A stretch of DNA of 64,000 nucleotides, taken from NCBI RefSeq assembly GCF_964340395.1, contig NC_135571.1:15776721-15840720 (forward strand), written 5' to 3'. The notes below the pieces were generated by a model. That model made no database searches. It was not told the origin of the DNA and worked only from the letters and a program-made list of their open reading frames with translations. Below are positions 47,531 to 62,900 of the stretch, piece by piece. Both the position numbers and the translations under genes were made by a program. This DNA is from Glandiceps talaboti. Its lineage: Eukaryota > Hemichordata > Enteropneusta > Spengelidae. Every line of letters begins with the position of its first letter. Positions within the stretch are counted from its first letter, which is position 1.

Positions 47531-49816
47531 CTATATAAAATTGTCAAAACCTGTGCACACCTGTCAAATCCTCACAGAACCAGTTCGAAATCTGTCCAAA
47601 GCGGTCCAAACCTGTCGTAAAATAGGTTTAATTGATTTAAAACCTGTCCAAACTGGTCCAAACTAGTGTGAAACATATGCAAACTGATCGGTACCTGTCC
47701 ACAGCAGTTTCAAACTTGTCAAAAGCGATAGAAACTGGTTCAAACATGTACAAAATCTGTGGAAACTTGTCATAACTTTTTCAAACCAGACCGAAACCAT
47801 TAGAAGCGGTCAAAACCTGTTGCAAACGAGTCAAAACTGGTCAAAACCTGTCTATACATTTGTCAAAAATTGTGCAAAAGATTCAAAACCAGGTTTAGAT
47901 AGACTTAGTCTGGTTGGGGTTTCACGTGTTTTGATTACTTCTGGACAATTTTGGACAAGTTTATAAAAGGTTTTCGACCGGTTTTGAAACTTTTGCACGG
48001 TTTTGGTCAATTTTGTTCGGTTTGAAACCAGTGTGAGCAAGTTTTACCTAGTTTTGACTATTTTGCAACATGTTTTGACAGAGTTTAAGTTAGTATAGGA
48101 ACAAACTGGTCCGAAACCAGTGCAAAAACTCAAAACCGTTCAAAATCTGTGGAAACAAACTCAAAACCAGTCAAAATCAGTAAAAAACCGGTGCAAATCT
48201 ATTCAAAACCAAAAACCTTATCTCATCTGTCCATATCTGTCCACAACCATTCTAAACCTGTTATACCAATCAAAACAGATAAAAAGCGGTGATTATTGGT
48301 GCAATTTGGTCCAAACCTTTTGCAAACGATTCAAAACTGATCAAAATCTATTCAAAACAGTTGATATTCTATGCAAACGACTTAAAACAGGTTAAAACCA
48401 ATCAAAACTATTCAAAACAAATGAAAACGGGACACAACCTGTCCAAAGCAGTCCAAAACTCGGCAAACGAGTCCACATCTGTTCCTACCAGGTCTAAAAT
48501 ATTTGCAATTGATTCAAATTCTATAGAATCTGGTCAAAACCAGTCCATAATCTGTGCAAACGACAAAAAACTGATAAAAAACTCTCAAAACAATTTTTAA
48601 ACAGGTCAAAACCAATGAATACCGGGCAATCTGGTCCAAACATTGTCCAAACCGGTAAAAACCGATCAAAATTGGTCAAAACCGGTGTAAACTAGTCAAA
48701 ATTTGCCAAAACATGTCCGAACTCGTTTCAAACAATTCAAAACAAACAAAACCGGTCAAAACCTGTAGACATTAGTCCAAAACCTGTTTAAACGTGTACA
48801 AAGCTGGTACAAATCAGTATAAGCCGCTTTTGAACTTGTTTTAAAAACCGTTCGATAGAGGTCAAAAACCTGTACAATAGATTCAAAACTAGTAAAACTC
48901 TGTTAATACATGTTTTAAAACTGGTCAAAACCTATTCAAACCAATTATAATTTTGTGCAAACGACTAAAAACATGTTAAAACCAGTCAAAACTATTCAAA
49001 ACGGATGAAAACGGGACAAAATCTGTCCAAAGTAGTCCAAAACTTTGGCAAACGAGTTAAAACTGGGTAAGATATGGCCACATCGGTTCAAAAAGCAGTG
49101 AAAACAATCTAAAATCTGTGAAAACGATTCAAAACCAATTGAAACCGATCGAAACATGTCTAAACTGAGTGAATACCGGTCAAAACCTCTCCACACAGGA
49201 ATACAATATGTGCAAATTTGTTAAAACCGGTTAAAACCTATTAAAACCATTTTAAACCAGTCAAAACCTGTCGGAATCAGTCCAAAACATACACAAATGA
49301 GTAAAAACTGGTACAAATAACTCCAAACCGGTTTTAAACAGGTCAACACCAACCAAAAAAATGTCAAAACCTGTGCAAATATGTTAAAACCTCAAAAATC
49401 CAGTTGGAAACTGTCCAAAGCGGTCAAAACCTGTCGTAACCATTCCAAACAAGTCGAAACTCGACCAGACCTGTCCACAATGGGTGCAATTTATTCAAAA
49501 CCTGTCCAAGCTGGTCCAAACCAGTGTAAAACCGATGCAAACGAGTTGATACCGATCAAAACCTGTCCAAACCTGTGCAAAATCTGTGGAAACCTGTCAA
49601 AACTTTTCCGAACCAGTCTAAAACCTTTCCAAACGAGTTAAAACTGGTCAAAACCTGTGTATACTGTTTTAAATCTTTCAAAATCGATCAACATTCGACA
49701 AAACTTTTGCAAAACATTTAAAACCTGTCCAAACAAGTCAAAACCTGTTAGAAATTATTCGAAACAGGTCGAAACCTGTCCAACCTGGTCCAAAACAGGT
49801 TCAAAGGAGTCAAAAT
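47531..49816. repeat. 2,286-bp higher-order repeat, copy 2
   Basis: Essentially identical to copy 1 as read, including CAAAACAATTTTTAAAC near 48586. Confidence 0.97.
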
Positions 49817-52102
49817 CTATATAAAATTGTCAAAACCTGTGCACACCTGTCAAATCCTCACAGAACCAGTTCGAAATCTGTCCAAAGCGGTCCAAACCTG
49901 TCGTAAAATAGGTTTAATTGATTTAAAACCTGTCCAAACTGGTCCAAACTAGTGTGAAACATATGCAAACTGATCGGTACCTGTCCACAGCAGTTTCAAA
50001 CTTGTCAAAAGCGATAGAAACTGGTTCAAACATGTACAAAATCTGTGGAAACTTGTCATAACTTTTTCAAACCAGACCGAAACCATTAGAAGCGGTCAAA
50101 ACCTGTTGCAAACGAGTCAAAACTGGTCAAAACCTGTCTATACATTTGTCAAAAATTGTGCAAAAGATTCAAAACCAGGTTTAGATAGACTTAGTCTGGT
50201 TGGGGTTTCACGTGTTTTGATTACTTCTGGACAATTTTGGACAAGTTTATAAAAGGTTTTCGACCGGTTTTGAAACTTTTGCACGGTTTTGGTCAATTTT
50301 GTTCGGTTTGAAACCAGTGTGAGCAAGTTTTACCTAGTTTTGACTATTTTGCAACATGTTTTGACAGAGTTTAAGTTAGTATAGGAACAAACTGGTCCGA
50401 AACCAGTGCAAAAACTCAAAACCGTTCAAAATCTGTGGAAACAAACTCAAAACCAGTCAAAATCAGTAAAAAACCGGTGCAAATCTATTCAAAACCAAAA
50501 ACCTTATCTCATCTGTCCATATCTGTCCACAACCATTCTAAACCTGTTATACCAATCAAAACAGATAAAAAGCGGTGATTATTGGTGCAATTTGGTCCAA
50601 ACCTTTTGCAAACGATTCAAAACTGATCAAAATCTATTCAAAACAGTTGATATTCTATGCAAACGACTTAAAACAGGTTAAAACCAATCAAAACTATTCA
50701 AAACAAATGAAAACGGGACACAACCTGTCCAAAGCAGTCCAAAACTCGGCAAACGAGTCCACATCTGTTCCTACCAGGTCTAAAATATTTGCAATTGATT
50801 CAAATTCTATAGAATCTGGTCAAAACCAGTCCATAATCTGTGCAAACGACAAAAAACTGATAAAAAACTCTCAAAACATTTTTTAAACAGGTCAAAACCA
50901 ATGAATACCGGGCAATCTGGTCCAAACATTGTCCAAACCGGTAAAAACCGATCAAAATTGGTCAAAACCGGTGTAAACTAGTCAAAATTTGCCAAAACAT
51001 GTCCGAACTCGTTTCAAACAATTCAAAACAAACAAAACCGGTCAAAACCTGTAGACATTAGTCCAAAACCTGTTTAAACGTGTACAAAGCTGGTACAAAT
51101 CAGTATAAGCCGCTTTTGAACTTGTTTTAAAAACCGTTCGATAGAGGTCAAAAACCTGTACAATAGATTCAAAACTAGTAAAACTCTGTTAATACATGTT
51201 TTAAAACTGGTCAAAACCTATTCAAACCAATTATAATTTTGTGCAAACGACTAAAAACATGTTAAAACCAGTCAAAACTATTCAAAACGGATGAAAACGG
51301 GACAAAATCTGTCCAAAGTAGTCCAAAACTTTGGCAAACGAGTTAAAACTGGGTAAGATATGGCCACATCGGTTCAAAAAGCAGTGAAAACAATCTAAAA
51401 TCTGTGAAAACGATTCAAAACCAATTGAAACCGATCGAAACATGTCTAAACTGAGTGAATACCGGTCAAAACCTCTCCACACAGGAATACAATATGTGCA
51501 AATTTGTTAAAACCGGTTAAAACCTATTAAAACCATTTTAAACCAGTCAAAACCTGTCGGAATCAGTCCAAAACATACACAAATGAGTAAAAACTGGTAC
51601 AAATAACTCCAAACCGGTTTTAAACAGGTCAACACCAACCAAAAAAATGTCAAAACCTGTGCAAATATGTTAAAACCTCAAAAATCCAGTTGGAAACTGT
51701 CCAAAGCGGTCAAAACCTGTCGTAACCATTCCAAACAAGTCGAAACTCGACCAGACCTGTCCACAATGGGTGCAATTTATTCAAAACCTGTCCAAGCTGG
51801 TCCAAACCAGTGTAAAACCGATGCAAACGAGTTGATACCGATCAAAACCTGTCCAAACCTGTGCAAAATCTGTGGAAACCTGTCAAAACTTTTCCGAACC
51901 AGTCTAAAACCTTTCCAAACGAGTTAAAACTGGTCAAAACCTGTGTATACTGTTTTAAATCTTTCAAAATCGATCAACATTCGACAAAACTTTTGCAAAA
52001 CATTTAAAACCTGTCCAAACAAGTCAAAACCTGTTAGAAATTATTCGAAACAGGTCGAAACCTGTCCAACCTGGTCCAAAACAGGTTCAAAGGAGTCAAA
52101 AT
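49817..52102. repeat. 2,286-bp higher-order repeat, copy 3
   Basis: Same length as copies 1-2. Carries the CAAAACATTTTTTAAAC variant (near 50872) shared only with copy 4. Confidence 0.97.
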
Positions 52103-54388
52103 CTATATAAAATTGTCAAAACCTGTGCACACCTGTCAAATCCTCACAGAACCAGTTCGAAATCTGTCCAAAGCGGTCCAAACCTGTCGTAAAATAGGTT
52201 TAATTGATTTAAAACCTGTCCAAACTGGTCCAAACTAGTGTGAAACATATGCAAACTGATCGGTACCTGTCCACAGCAGTTTCAAACTTGTCAAAAGCGA
52301 TAGAAACTGGTTCAAACATGTACAAAATCTGTGGAAACTTGTCATAACTTTTTCAAACCAGACCGAAACCATTAGAAGCGGTCAAAACCTGTTGCAAACG
52401 AGTCAAAACTGGTCAAAACCTGTCTATACATTTGTCAAAAATTGTGCAAAAGATTCAAAACCAGGTTTAGATAGACTTAGTCTGGTTGGGGTTTCACGTG
52501 TTTTGATTACTTCTGGACAATTTTGGACAAGTTTATAAAAGGTTTTCGACCGGTTTTGAAACTTTTGCACGGTTTTGGTCAATTTTGTTCGGTTTGAAAC
52601 CAGTGTGAGCAAGTTTTACCTAGTTTTGACTATTTTGCAACATGTTTTGACAGAGTTTAAGTTAGTATAGGAACAAACTGGTCCGAAACCAGTGCAAAAA
52701 CTCAAAACCGTTCAAAATCTGTGGAAACAAACTCAAAACCAGTCAAAATCAGTAAAAAACCGGTGCAAATCTATTCAAAACCAAAAACCTTATCTCATCT
52801 GTCCATATCTGTCCACAACCATTCTAAACCTGTTATACCAATCAAAACAGATAAAAAGCGGTGATTATTGGTGCAATTTGGTCCAAACCTTTTGCAAACG
52901 ATTCAAAACTGATCAAAATCTATTCAAAACAGTTGATATTCTATGCAAACGACTTAAAACAGGTTAAAACCAATCAAAACTATTCAAAACAAATGAAAAC
53001 GGGACACAACCTGTCCAAAGCAGTCCAAAACTCGGCAAACGAGTCCACATCTGTTCCTACCAGGTCTAAAATATTTGCAATTGATTCAAATTCTATAGAA
53101 TCTGGTCAAAACCAGTCCATAATCTGTGCAAACGACAAAAAACTGATAAAAAACTCTCAAAACATTTTTTAAACAGGTCAAAACCAATGAATACCGGGCA
53201 ATCTGGTCCAAACATTGTCCAAACCGGTAAAAACCGATCAAAATTGGTCAAAACCGGTGTAAACTAGTCAAAATTTGCCAAAACATGTCCGAACTCGTTT
53301 CAAACAATTCAAAACAAACAAAACCGGTCAAAACCTGTAGACATTAGTCCAAAACCTGTTTAAACGTGTACAAAGCTGGTACAAATCAGTATAAGCCGCT
53401 TTTGAACTTGTTTTAAAAACCGTTCGATAGAGGTCAAAAACCTGTACAATAGATTCAAAACTAGTAAAACTCTGTTAATACATGTTTTAAAACTGGTCAA
53501 AACCTATTCAAACCAATTATAATTTTGTGCAAACGACTAAAAACATGTTAAAACCAGTCAAAACTATTCAAAACGGATGAAAACGGGACAAAATCTGTCC
53601 AAAGTAGTCCAAAACTTTGGCAAACGAGTTAAAACTGGGTAAGATATGGCCACATCGGTTCAAAAAGCAGTGAAAACAATCTAAAATCTGTGAAAACGAT
53701 TCAAAACCAATTGAAACCGATCGAAACATGTCTAAACTGAGTGAATACCGGTCAAAACCTCTCCACACAGGAATACAATATGTGCAAATTTGTTAAAACC
53801 GGTTAAAACCTATTAAAACCATTTTAAACCAGTCAAAACCTGTCGGAATCAGTCCAAAACATACACAAATGAGTAAAAACTGGTACAAATAACTCCAAAC
53901 CGGTTTTAAACAGGTCAACACCAACCAAAAAAATGTCAAAACCTGTGCAAATATGTTAAAACCTCAAAAATCCAGTTGGAAACTGTCCAAAGCGGTCAAA
54001 ACCTGTCGTAACCATTCCAAACAAGTCGAAACTCGACCAGACCTGTCCACAATGGGTGCAATTTATTCAAAACCTGTCCAAGCTGGTCCAAACCAGTGTA
54101 AAACCGATGCAAACGAGTTGATACCGATCAAAACCTGTCCAAACCTGTGCAAAATCTGTGGAAACCTGTCAAAACTTTTCCGAACCAGTCTAAAACCTTT
54201 CCAAACGAGTTAAAACTGGTCAAAACCTGTGTATACTGTTTTAAATCTTTCAAAATCGATCAACATTCGACAAAACTTTTGCAAAACATTTAAAACCTGT
54301 CCAAACAAGTCAAAACCTGTTAGAAATTATTCGAAACAGGTCGAAACCTGTCCAACCTGGTCCAAAACAGGTTCAAAGGAGTCAAAAT
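52103..54388. repeat. 2,286-bp higher-order repeat, copy 4
   Basis: Shares the ATTTTTTAAAC variant with copy 3. Last unit of the uniform left domain. Confidence 0.97.
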
Positions 54389-57300
54389 CTATATAAAATT
54401 GTCAAAACCTGTGCACACCTGTCAAATCCTCACAGAACCAGTTCGAAATCTGTCCAAAGCGGTCCAAACCTGGCGTAAAATAGGTTTAATTGATTTAAAA
54501 CCTGTCCAAACTGGTCCAAACTAGTGTGAAACATATGCAAACTGATCGGTACCTGTCCACAGCAGTTTCAAACTTGTCAAAAGCGATAGAAACTGGTTCA
54601 AACCTGTACAAAATCTGTGGAAACTTGTCATAACTTTTTCAAACCAGACCGAAACCATTAGAAGCGGTCAAAACCTGTTGCAAACGAGTCAAAACTGGTC
54701 AAAACCTGTCTATACATTTGTCAAAAATTGTGCAAAAGATTCAAAACCAGGTTTAGATAGACTTAGTCTGGTTGGGGTTTCACGTGTTTTGATTACTTCT
54801 GGACAATTTTGGACAAGTTTATAAAAGGTTTTCGACCGGTTTTGAAACTTTTGCACGGTTTTGGTCAATTTTGTTCGGTTTGAAACCAGTGTGAGCAAGT
54901 TTTACCTAGTTTTGACTATTTTGCAACATGTTTTGACAGAGTTTAAGTTAGTATAGGAACAAACTGGTCCGAAACCAGTGCAAAAACTCAAAACCGTTCA
55001 AAATCTGTGGAAACAAACTCAAAACCAGTCAAAATCAGTAAAAAACCGGTGCAAATCTATTCAAAACCAAAAACCTTATCTCATCTGTCCATATCTGTCC
55101 ACAACCATTCTAAACCTGTTATACCAATCAAAACAGATAAAAAGCGGTGATTATTGGTGCAATTTGGTCCAAACCTTTTGCAAACGATTCAAAACTGATC
55201 AAAATCTATTCAAAACAGTTGATATTCTATGCAAACGACTTAAAACAGGTTAAAACCAATCAAAACTATTCAAAACAAATGAAAACGGGACACAACCTGT
55301 CCAAAGCAGTCCAAAACTCGGGCAAACGAGTCCACATCTGTTCCTACCAGGTCTAAAATATTTGCAATTGATTCAAATTCTATAGAATCTGGTCAAAACC
55401 AGTCCATAATCTGTGCAAACGACAAAAAACTGATAAAAAACTCTCAAAACAATTTTTAAACAGGTCAAAACCAATGAATACCGGGCAATCTGGTCCAAAC
55501 ATTGTCCAAACCGGTAAAAACCGATCAAAATTGGTCAAAACCGGTGTAAACTAGTCAAAATTTGCCAAAACATGTCCGAACTCGTTTCAAACAATTCAAA
55601 ACAAACAAAACCGGTCAAAACCTGTAGACATTAGTCCAAAACCTGTTTAAACGTGTACAAAGCTGGTACAAATCAGTATAAGCCGCTTTTGAACTTGTTT
55701 TAAAAACCGTTCGATAGAGGTCAAAAACCTGTACAATAGATTCAAAACTAGTAAAACTCTGTTAATACATGTTTTAAAACTGTAAAAAGATCAACACTTG
55801 TTTAAACCTGTGCAAAAAAGTCAAAACCTGTCCTATCGAGTCTAAACCTGTTAAAAATCATTCCAAACTGGTCGAAACCTGTCCAACTAGGTCAAACACC
55901 CGTGCAATTTATTCAAAGCCGGTCAAAACCTGTCCAAACCACGTCAAAACAGGTGCAACCGAGTAAATACCGATCAGAATTTGTCCAAAACAATGGAAAC
56001 CTATCTAAAACCATTACAAATAGGTGAACACTATACCAAACCGGTTGAAACTGGTCAAAACCGGTCAAAACCGTGCAAAACTTGTTAAAGCTTGTGCACA
56101 TATGTCAAACTCACCTCACCAAACTAGTCCAAACAGGTCAAAACCCGACCAAACCTGTCGAAATCTATTCATCCAGGTCCTAAATAGGTGTATTTGACGT
56201 AGAACATGTCCAAACCGATCGAAACCTGTCTAAACTGTTCACACCCGATAAAAACAGGTCCAAAACTGTGCAAAAACTTGGCAAAACATGTACAAAACAT
56301 TCCAAAACGGTTATAACCTGTCCAAACAAGTGAAAAAACCTATGCAAACGAGTCAAAATCGGTTGACAACCGATGCAAACCTGATCAAAAAACTGTGTAA
56401 ACCTGTCAAAATCGTTTATAACTATTACAAAACCGGCATAAAACGAGTCAAAATTCAACAAAAATAATTTCAAATCGGTCAAAACTAAAAGTAATCGGTC
56501 GAAACCTGTCCAAAGAAGTCGAAAACCTGTGCAATTTAGGCCAAACCGGTCAAGACATGTCCAATCTAGGTCAAAATATAAGCATACGAGTCAAAACCTG
56601 TTAAAACTTCCTAAAACAAGTTTTTGACTGACCAAAACCGATAAAAAGTACTCAAAATCTGTGTAAACCTATCCAATCCTGTCGAAAACATGTCAAAACT
56701 TATCACACCTGTCTATATCTGTCCACAACCATTCCAAACCCATCAAAACGGATAAAAACCGGTGCAAACCTTTTCCAAACGAATCAAAACTGGTCAAAAC
56801 CTATTCAAACCAATTAAAATTTTGTGCAAACGACTAAAAACATGTTAAAACCAGTCAAAACTATTCAAAACGGATGAAAACGGGACAAAATCTGTCCAAA
56901 GTAGTCCAAAACTTTGGCAAACGAGTTAAAACTGGGTAAGATATGGCCACATCGGTTCAAAAAGCAGTGAAAACAATCTAAAATCTGTGAAAACGATTCA
57001 AAACCAATTGAAACCGATCGAAACATGTCTAAACTGAGTGAATACCGGTCAAAACCTCTCCACACAGGAATAAAATATGTGCAAATTTGTTAAAACCGGT
57101 TAAAACCTATTAAAACCATTTTAAACCAGTCAAAACCTGTCGGAATCAGTCCAAAACATACGCAAATGAGTAAAAACTGGTACAAATAACTCCAAACCGG
57201 TTTTAAACAGGTCAACACCAACCAAAAAAATGTCAAAACCTGTGCAAATATGTTAAAACCTCAAAAATCCAGTTGGAAACTGTCCAAAGCGGTCAAAACC

Positions 57301-57685
57301 TGTCGTAACCATTCCAAACAAGTCGAAACTCGACCAGACCTGTCCACAATGGGTGCAATTTATTCAAAACCTGTCCAAGCTGGTCCAAACCAGTGTAAAA
57401 CCGATGCAAACGAGTTGATACCGATCAAAACCTGTCCAAACCTGTGCAAAATCTGTGGAAACCTGTCAAAACTTTTCCGAACCAGTCTAAAACCTTTCCA
57501 AACGAGTTAAAACTGGTCAAAACCTGTGTATACTGTTTTAAATCTTTCAAAATCGATCAACATTCGACAAAACTTTTGCAAAACATTTAAAACCTGTCCA
57601 AACAAGTCAAAACCTGTTAGAAATTATTCGAAACAGGTCGAAACCTGTCCAACCTGGTCCAAAACAGGTTCAAAGGAGTCAAAAT
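54389..57685. repeat. 3,297-bp long-form higher-order repeat, copy 5
   Basis: Equals the short form plus about 1,010 bp at 55783-56792, of the same A-tract style but not found in short units. The extra block is bounded by AAAACTG at 55776-55782 and at 56786-56792. Carries right-domain variants CTCGGGCAAAC and CAAACCTGTACAAAATC. Confidence 0.97.
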
Positions 57686-59973
57686 CTATATAAAATTGTC
57701 AAAACCTGTGCACACCTGTCAAATCCTCACAGAACCAGTTCGAAATCTGTCCAAAGCGGTCCAAACCTGTCGTAAAATAGGTTTAATTGATTTAAAACCT
57801 GTCCAAACTGGTCCAAACTAGTGTGAAACATATGCAAACTGATCGGTACCTGTCCACAGCAGTTTCAAACTTGTCAAAAGCGATAGAAACTGGTTCAAAC
57901 CTGTACAAAATCTGTGGAAACTTGTCATAACTTTTTCAAACCAGACCGAAACCATTAGAAGCGGTCAAAACCTGTTGCAAACGAGTCAAAACTGGTCAAA
58001 ACCTGTCTATACATTTGTCAAAAATTGTGCAAAAGATTCAAAACCAGGTTTAGATAGACTTAGTCTGGTTGGGGTTTCACGTGTTTTGATTACTTCTGGA
58101 CAATTTTGGACAAGTTTATAAAAGGTTTTCGACCGGTTTTGAAACTTTTGCACGGTTTTGGTCAATTTTGTTCGGTTTGAAACCAGTGTGAGCAAGTTTT
58201 ACCTAGTTTTGACTATTTTGCAACATGTTTTGACAGAGTTTAAGTTAGTATAGGAACAAACTGGTCCGAAACCAGTGCAAAAACTCAAAACCGTTCAAAA
58301 TCTGTGGAAACAAACTCAAAACCAGTCAAAATCAGTAAAAAACCGGTGCAAATCTATTCAAAACCAAAAACCTTATCTCATCTGTCCATATCTGTCCACA
58401 ACCATTCTAAACCTGTTATACCAATCAAAACAGATAAAAAGCGGTGATTATTGGTGCAATTTGGTCCAAACCTTTTGCAAACGATTCAAAACTGATCAAA
58501 ATCTATTCAAAACAGTTTATATTCTATGCAAACGACTTAAAACAGGTTAAAACCAATCAAAACTATTCAAAACAAATGAAAACGGGACACAACCTGTCCA
58601 AAGCAGTCCAAAACTCGGGCAAACGAGTCCACATCTGTTCCTACCAGGTCTAAAATATTTGCAATTGATTCAAATTCTATAGAATCTGGTCAAAACCAGT
58701 CCATAATCTGTGCAAACGACAAAAAACTGATAAAAAACTCTCAAAACAATTTTTAAACAGGTCAAAACCAATGAATACCGGGCAATCTGGTCCAAACATT
58801 GTCCAAACCGGTAAAAACCGATCGAAATTGGTAAAAACCGGTGTAAACTAGTCAAAATTTGCCAAAACATGTCCGAACTCGTTTCTAACAATTCAAAACA
58901 AACAAAACCGGTCAAAACCTGTAGACATTAGTCCAAAACCTGTTTAAACGTGTACAAAGCTGGTACAAATCAGTATAAACCGCTTTTCAAACTTGTTTTA
59001 AAAACCGTTCGATAGAGGTCAAAAACCTGTACAATAGATTCAAAACTAGTAAAACTCTGTTAATACATGTTTTAAAACTGGTCAAAACCTATTCCAACCA
59101 ATTATAATTTTGTGCAAACGACTAAAAACATGTTAAAACCAGTCAAAACTATTCAAAACGGATGAAAACGGGACAAAATCTGTCCAAAGTAGTCCAAAAC
59201 TTTGGCAAACGAGTTAAAACTGGGTAAGATATGGCCACATCGGTTCAAAAAGCAGTGAAAACAATCTAAAATCTGTGAAAACGATTCAAAACCAATTGAA
59301 ACCGATCGAAACATGTCTAAACTGAGTGAATACCGGTCAAAACCTCTCCACACAGGAATAAAATATGTGCAAATTTGTTAAAACCGGTTAAAACCTATTA
59401 AAACCATTTTAAACCAGTCAAAACCTGTCGGAATCAGTCCAAAACATACACAAATGAGTAAAAACTGGTACAAATAACTCCAAACCGGTTTTAAACAGGT
59501 CAACACCAACCAAAAAAATGTCAAAACCTGTGCAAATATGTTAAAACCTCAAAAATCCAGTTGGAAACTGTCCAAAGCGGTCAAAACCTGTCGTAACCAT
59601 TCCAAACAAGTCGAAACTCGACCAGACCTGTCCACAATGGGTGCAATTTATTCAAAACCTGTCCAAGCTGGTCCAAACCAGTGTAAAACCGATGCAAACG
59701 AGTTGATACCGATCAAAACCTGTCCAAACCTGTGCAAAATCTGTGGAAACCTGTCAAAACTTTTCCGAACCAGTCTAAAACCTTTCCAAACGAGTTAAAA
59801 CTGGTCAAAACCTGTGTATACTGTTTTAAATCTTTCAAAATCGATCAACATTCGACAAAACTTTTGCAAAACATTTAAAACCTGTCCAAACAAGTCAAAA
59901 CCTGTTAGAAATTATTCGAAACAGGTCGAAACCTGTCCAACCTGGTCCAAAACAGGTTCAAAGGAGTCAAAAT
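57686..59973. repeat. 2,288-bp short-form higher-order repeat, copy 6
   Basis: A short form without the 1,010-bp block but with right-domain variants. Two extra bases come from CTCGGGC and CGCTTTTCAAAC. Private changes include CAGTTTATATTC near 58513. Confidence 0.97.
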
Positions 59974-62900
59974 CTATATAAAATTGTCAAAACCTGTGCA
60001 CACCTGTCAAATCCTCACAGAACCAGTTCGAAATCTGTCCAAAGCGGTCCAAACCTGTCGTAAAATAGGTTTAATTGATTTAAAACCTGTCCAAACTGGT
60101 CCAAACTAGTGTGAAACATATGCAAACTGATCGGTACCTGTCCACAGCAGTTTCAAACTTGTCAAAAGCGATAGAAACTGGTTCAAACCTGTACAAAATC
60201 TGTGGAAACTTGTCATAACTTTTTCAAACCAGACCGAAACCATTAGAAGCGGTCAAAACCTGTTGCAAACGAGTCAAAACTGGTCAAAACCTGTCTATAC
60301 ATTTGTCAAAAATTGTGCAAAAGATTCAAAACCAGGTTTAGATAGACTTAGTCTGGTTGGGGTTTCACGTGTTTTGATTACTTCTGGACAATTTTGGACA
60401 AGTTTATAAAAGGTTTTCGACCGGTTTTGAAACTTTTGCACGGTTTTGGTCAATTTTGTTCGGTTTGAAACCAGTGTGAGCAAGTTTTACCTAGTTTTGA
60501 CTATTTTGCAACATGTTTTGACAGAGTTTAAGTTAGTATAGGAACAAACTGGTCCGAAACCAGTGCAAAAACTCAAAACCGTTCAAAATCTGTGGAAACA
60601 AACTCAAAACCAGTCAAAATCAGTAAAAAACCGGTGCAAATCTATTCAAAACCAAAAACCTTATCTCATCTGTCCATATCTGTCCACAACCATTCTAAAC
60701 CTGTTATACCAATCAAAACAGATAAAAAGCGGTGATTATTGGTGCAATTTGGTCCAAACCTTTTGCAAACGATTCAAAACTGATCAAAATCTATTCAAAA
60801 CAGTTGATATTCTATGCAAACGACTTAAAACAGGTTAAAACCAATCAAAACTATTCAAAACAAATGAAAACGGGACACAACCTGTCCAAAGCAGTCCAAA
60901 ACTCGGGCAAACGAGTCCACATCTGTTCCTACCAGGTCTAAAATATTTGCAATTGATTCAAATTCTATAGAATCTGGTCAAAACCAGTCCATAATCTGTG
61001 CAAACGACAAAAAACTGATAAAAAACTCTCAAAACAATTTTTAAACAGGTCAAAACCAATGAATACCGGGCAATCTGGTCCAAACATTGTCCAAACCGGT
61101 AAAAACCGATCAAAATTGGTCAAAACCGGTGTAAACTAGTCAAAATTTGCCAAAACATGTCCGAACTCGTTTCAAACAATTCAAAACAAACAAAACCGGT
61201 CAAAACCTGTAGACATTAGTCCAAAACCTGTTTAAACGTGTACAAAGCTGGTACAAATCAGTATAAGCCGCTTTTGAACTTGTTTTAAAAACCGTTCGAT
61301 AGAGGTCAAAAACCTGTACAATAGATTCAAAACTAGTAAAACTCTGTTAATACATGTTTTAAAACTGTAAAAAGATCAACACTTGTTTAAACCTGTGCAA
61401 AAAAGTCAAAACCTGTCCTAACGAGTCTAAACCTGTTAAAAATCATTCCAAACTGGTCGAAACCTGTCCAACTAGGTCAAACACCCGTGCAATTTATTCA
61501 AAGCCGGTCAAAACCTGTCCAAACCACGTCAAAACAGGTGCAACCGAGTAAATACCGATCAGAATTTGTCCAAAACAATGGAAACCTATCTAAAACCATT
61601 ACAAATAGGTGAACACTATACCAAACCGGTTGAAACTGGTCAAAACCGGTCAAAACCGTGCAAAACTTGTTAAAGCTTGTGCACATATGTCAAACTCACC
61701 TCACCAAACTAGTCCAAACAGGTCAAAACCCGACCAAACCTGTCGAAATCTATTCATCCAGGTCCTAAATAGGTGTATTTGACGTAGAACATGTCCAAAC
61801 CGATCGAAACCTGTCTAAACTGTTCACACCCGATAAAAACAGGTCCAAAACTGTGCAAAAACTTGGCAAAACATGTACAAAACATTCCAAAACGGTTATA
61901 ACCTGTCCAAACAAGTGAAAAAACCTATGCAAACGAGTCAAAATCGGTTGACAACCGATGCAAACCTGATCAAAAAACTGTGTAAACCTGTCAAAATCGT
62001 TTATAACTATTACAAAACCGGCATAAAACGAGTCAAAATTCAACAAAAATAATTTCAAATCGGTCAAAACTAAAAGTAATCGGTCGAAACCTGTCCAAAG
62101 AAGTCGAAAACCTGTGCAATTTAGGCCAAACCGGTCAAGACATGTCCAATCTAGGTCAAAATATAAGCATACGTGTCAAAACCTGTTAAAACTTCCTAAA
62201 ACAAGTTTTTGACTGACCAAAACCGATAAAAAGTACTCAAAATCTGTGTAAACCTATCCAATCCTGTCGAAAACATGTCAAAACTTATCACACCTGTCTA
62301 TATCTGTCCACAACCATTCCAAACCCATCAAAACGGATAAAAACCGGTGCAAACCTTTTCCAAACGAATCAAAACTGGTCAAAACCTATTCAAACCAATT
62401 AAAATTTTGTGCAAACGACTAAAAACATGTTAAAACCAGTCAAAACTATTCAAAACGGATGAAAACGGGACAAAATCTGTCCAAAGTAGTCCAAAACTTT
62501 GGCAAACGAGTTAAAACTGGGTAAGATATGGCCACATCGGTTCAAAAAGCAGTGAAAACAATCTAAAATCTGTGAAAACGATTCAAAACCAATTGAAACC
62601 GATCGAAACATGTCTAAACTGAGTGAATACCGGTCAAAACCTCTCCACACAGGAATAAAATATGTGCAAATTTGTTAAAACCGGTTAAAACCTATTAAAA
62701 CCATTTTAAACCAGTCAAAACCTGTCGGAATCAGTCCAAAACATACGCAAATGAGTAAAAACTGGTACAAATAACTCCAAACCGGTTTTAAACAGGTCAA
62801 CACCAACCAAAAAAATGTCAAAACCTGTGCAAATATGTTAAAACCTCAAAAATCCAGTTGGAAACTGTCCAAAGCGGTCAAAACCTGTCGTAACCATTCC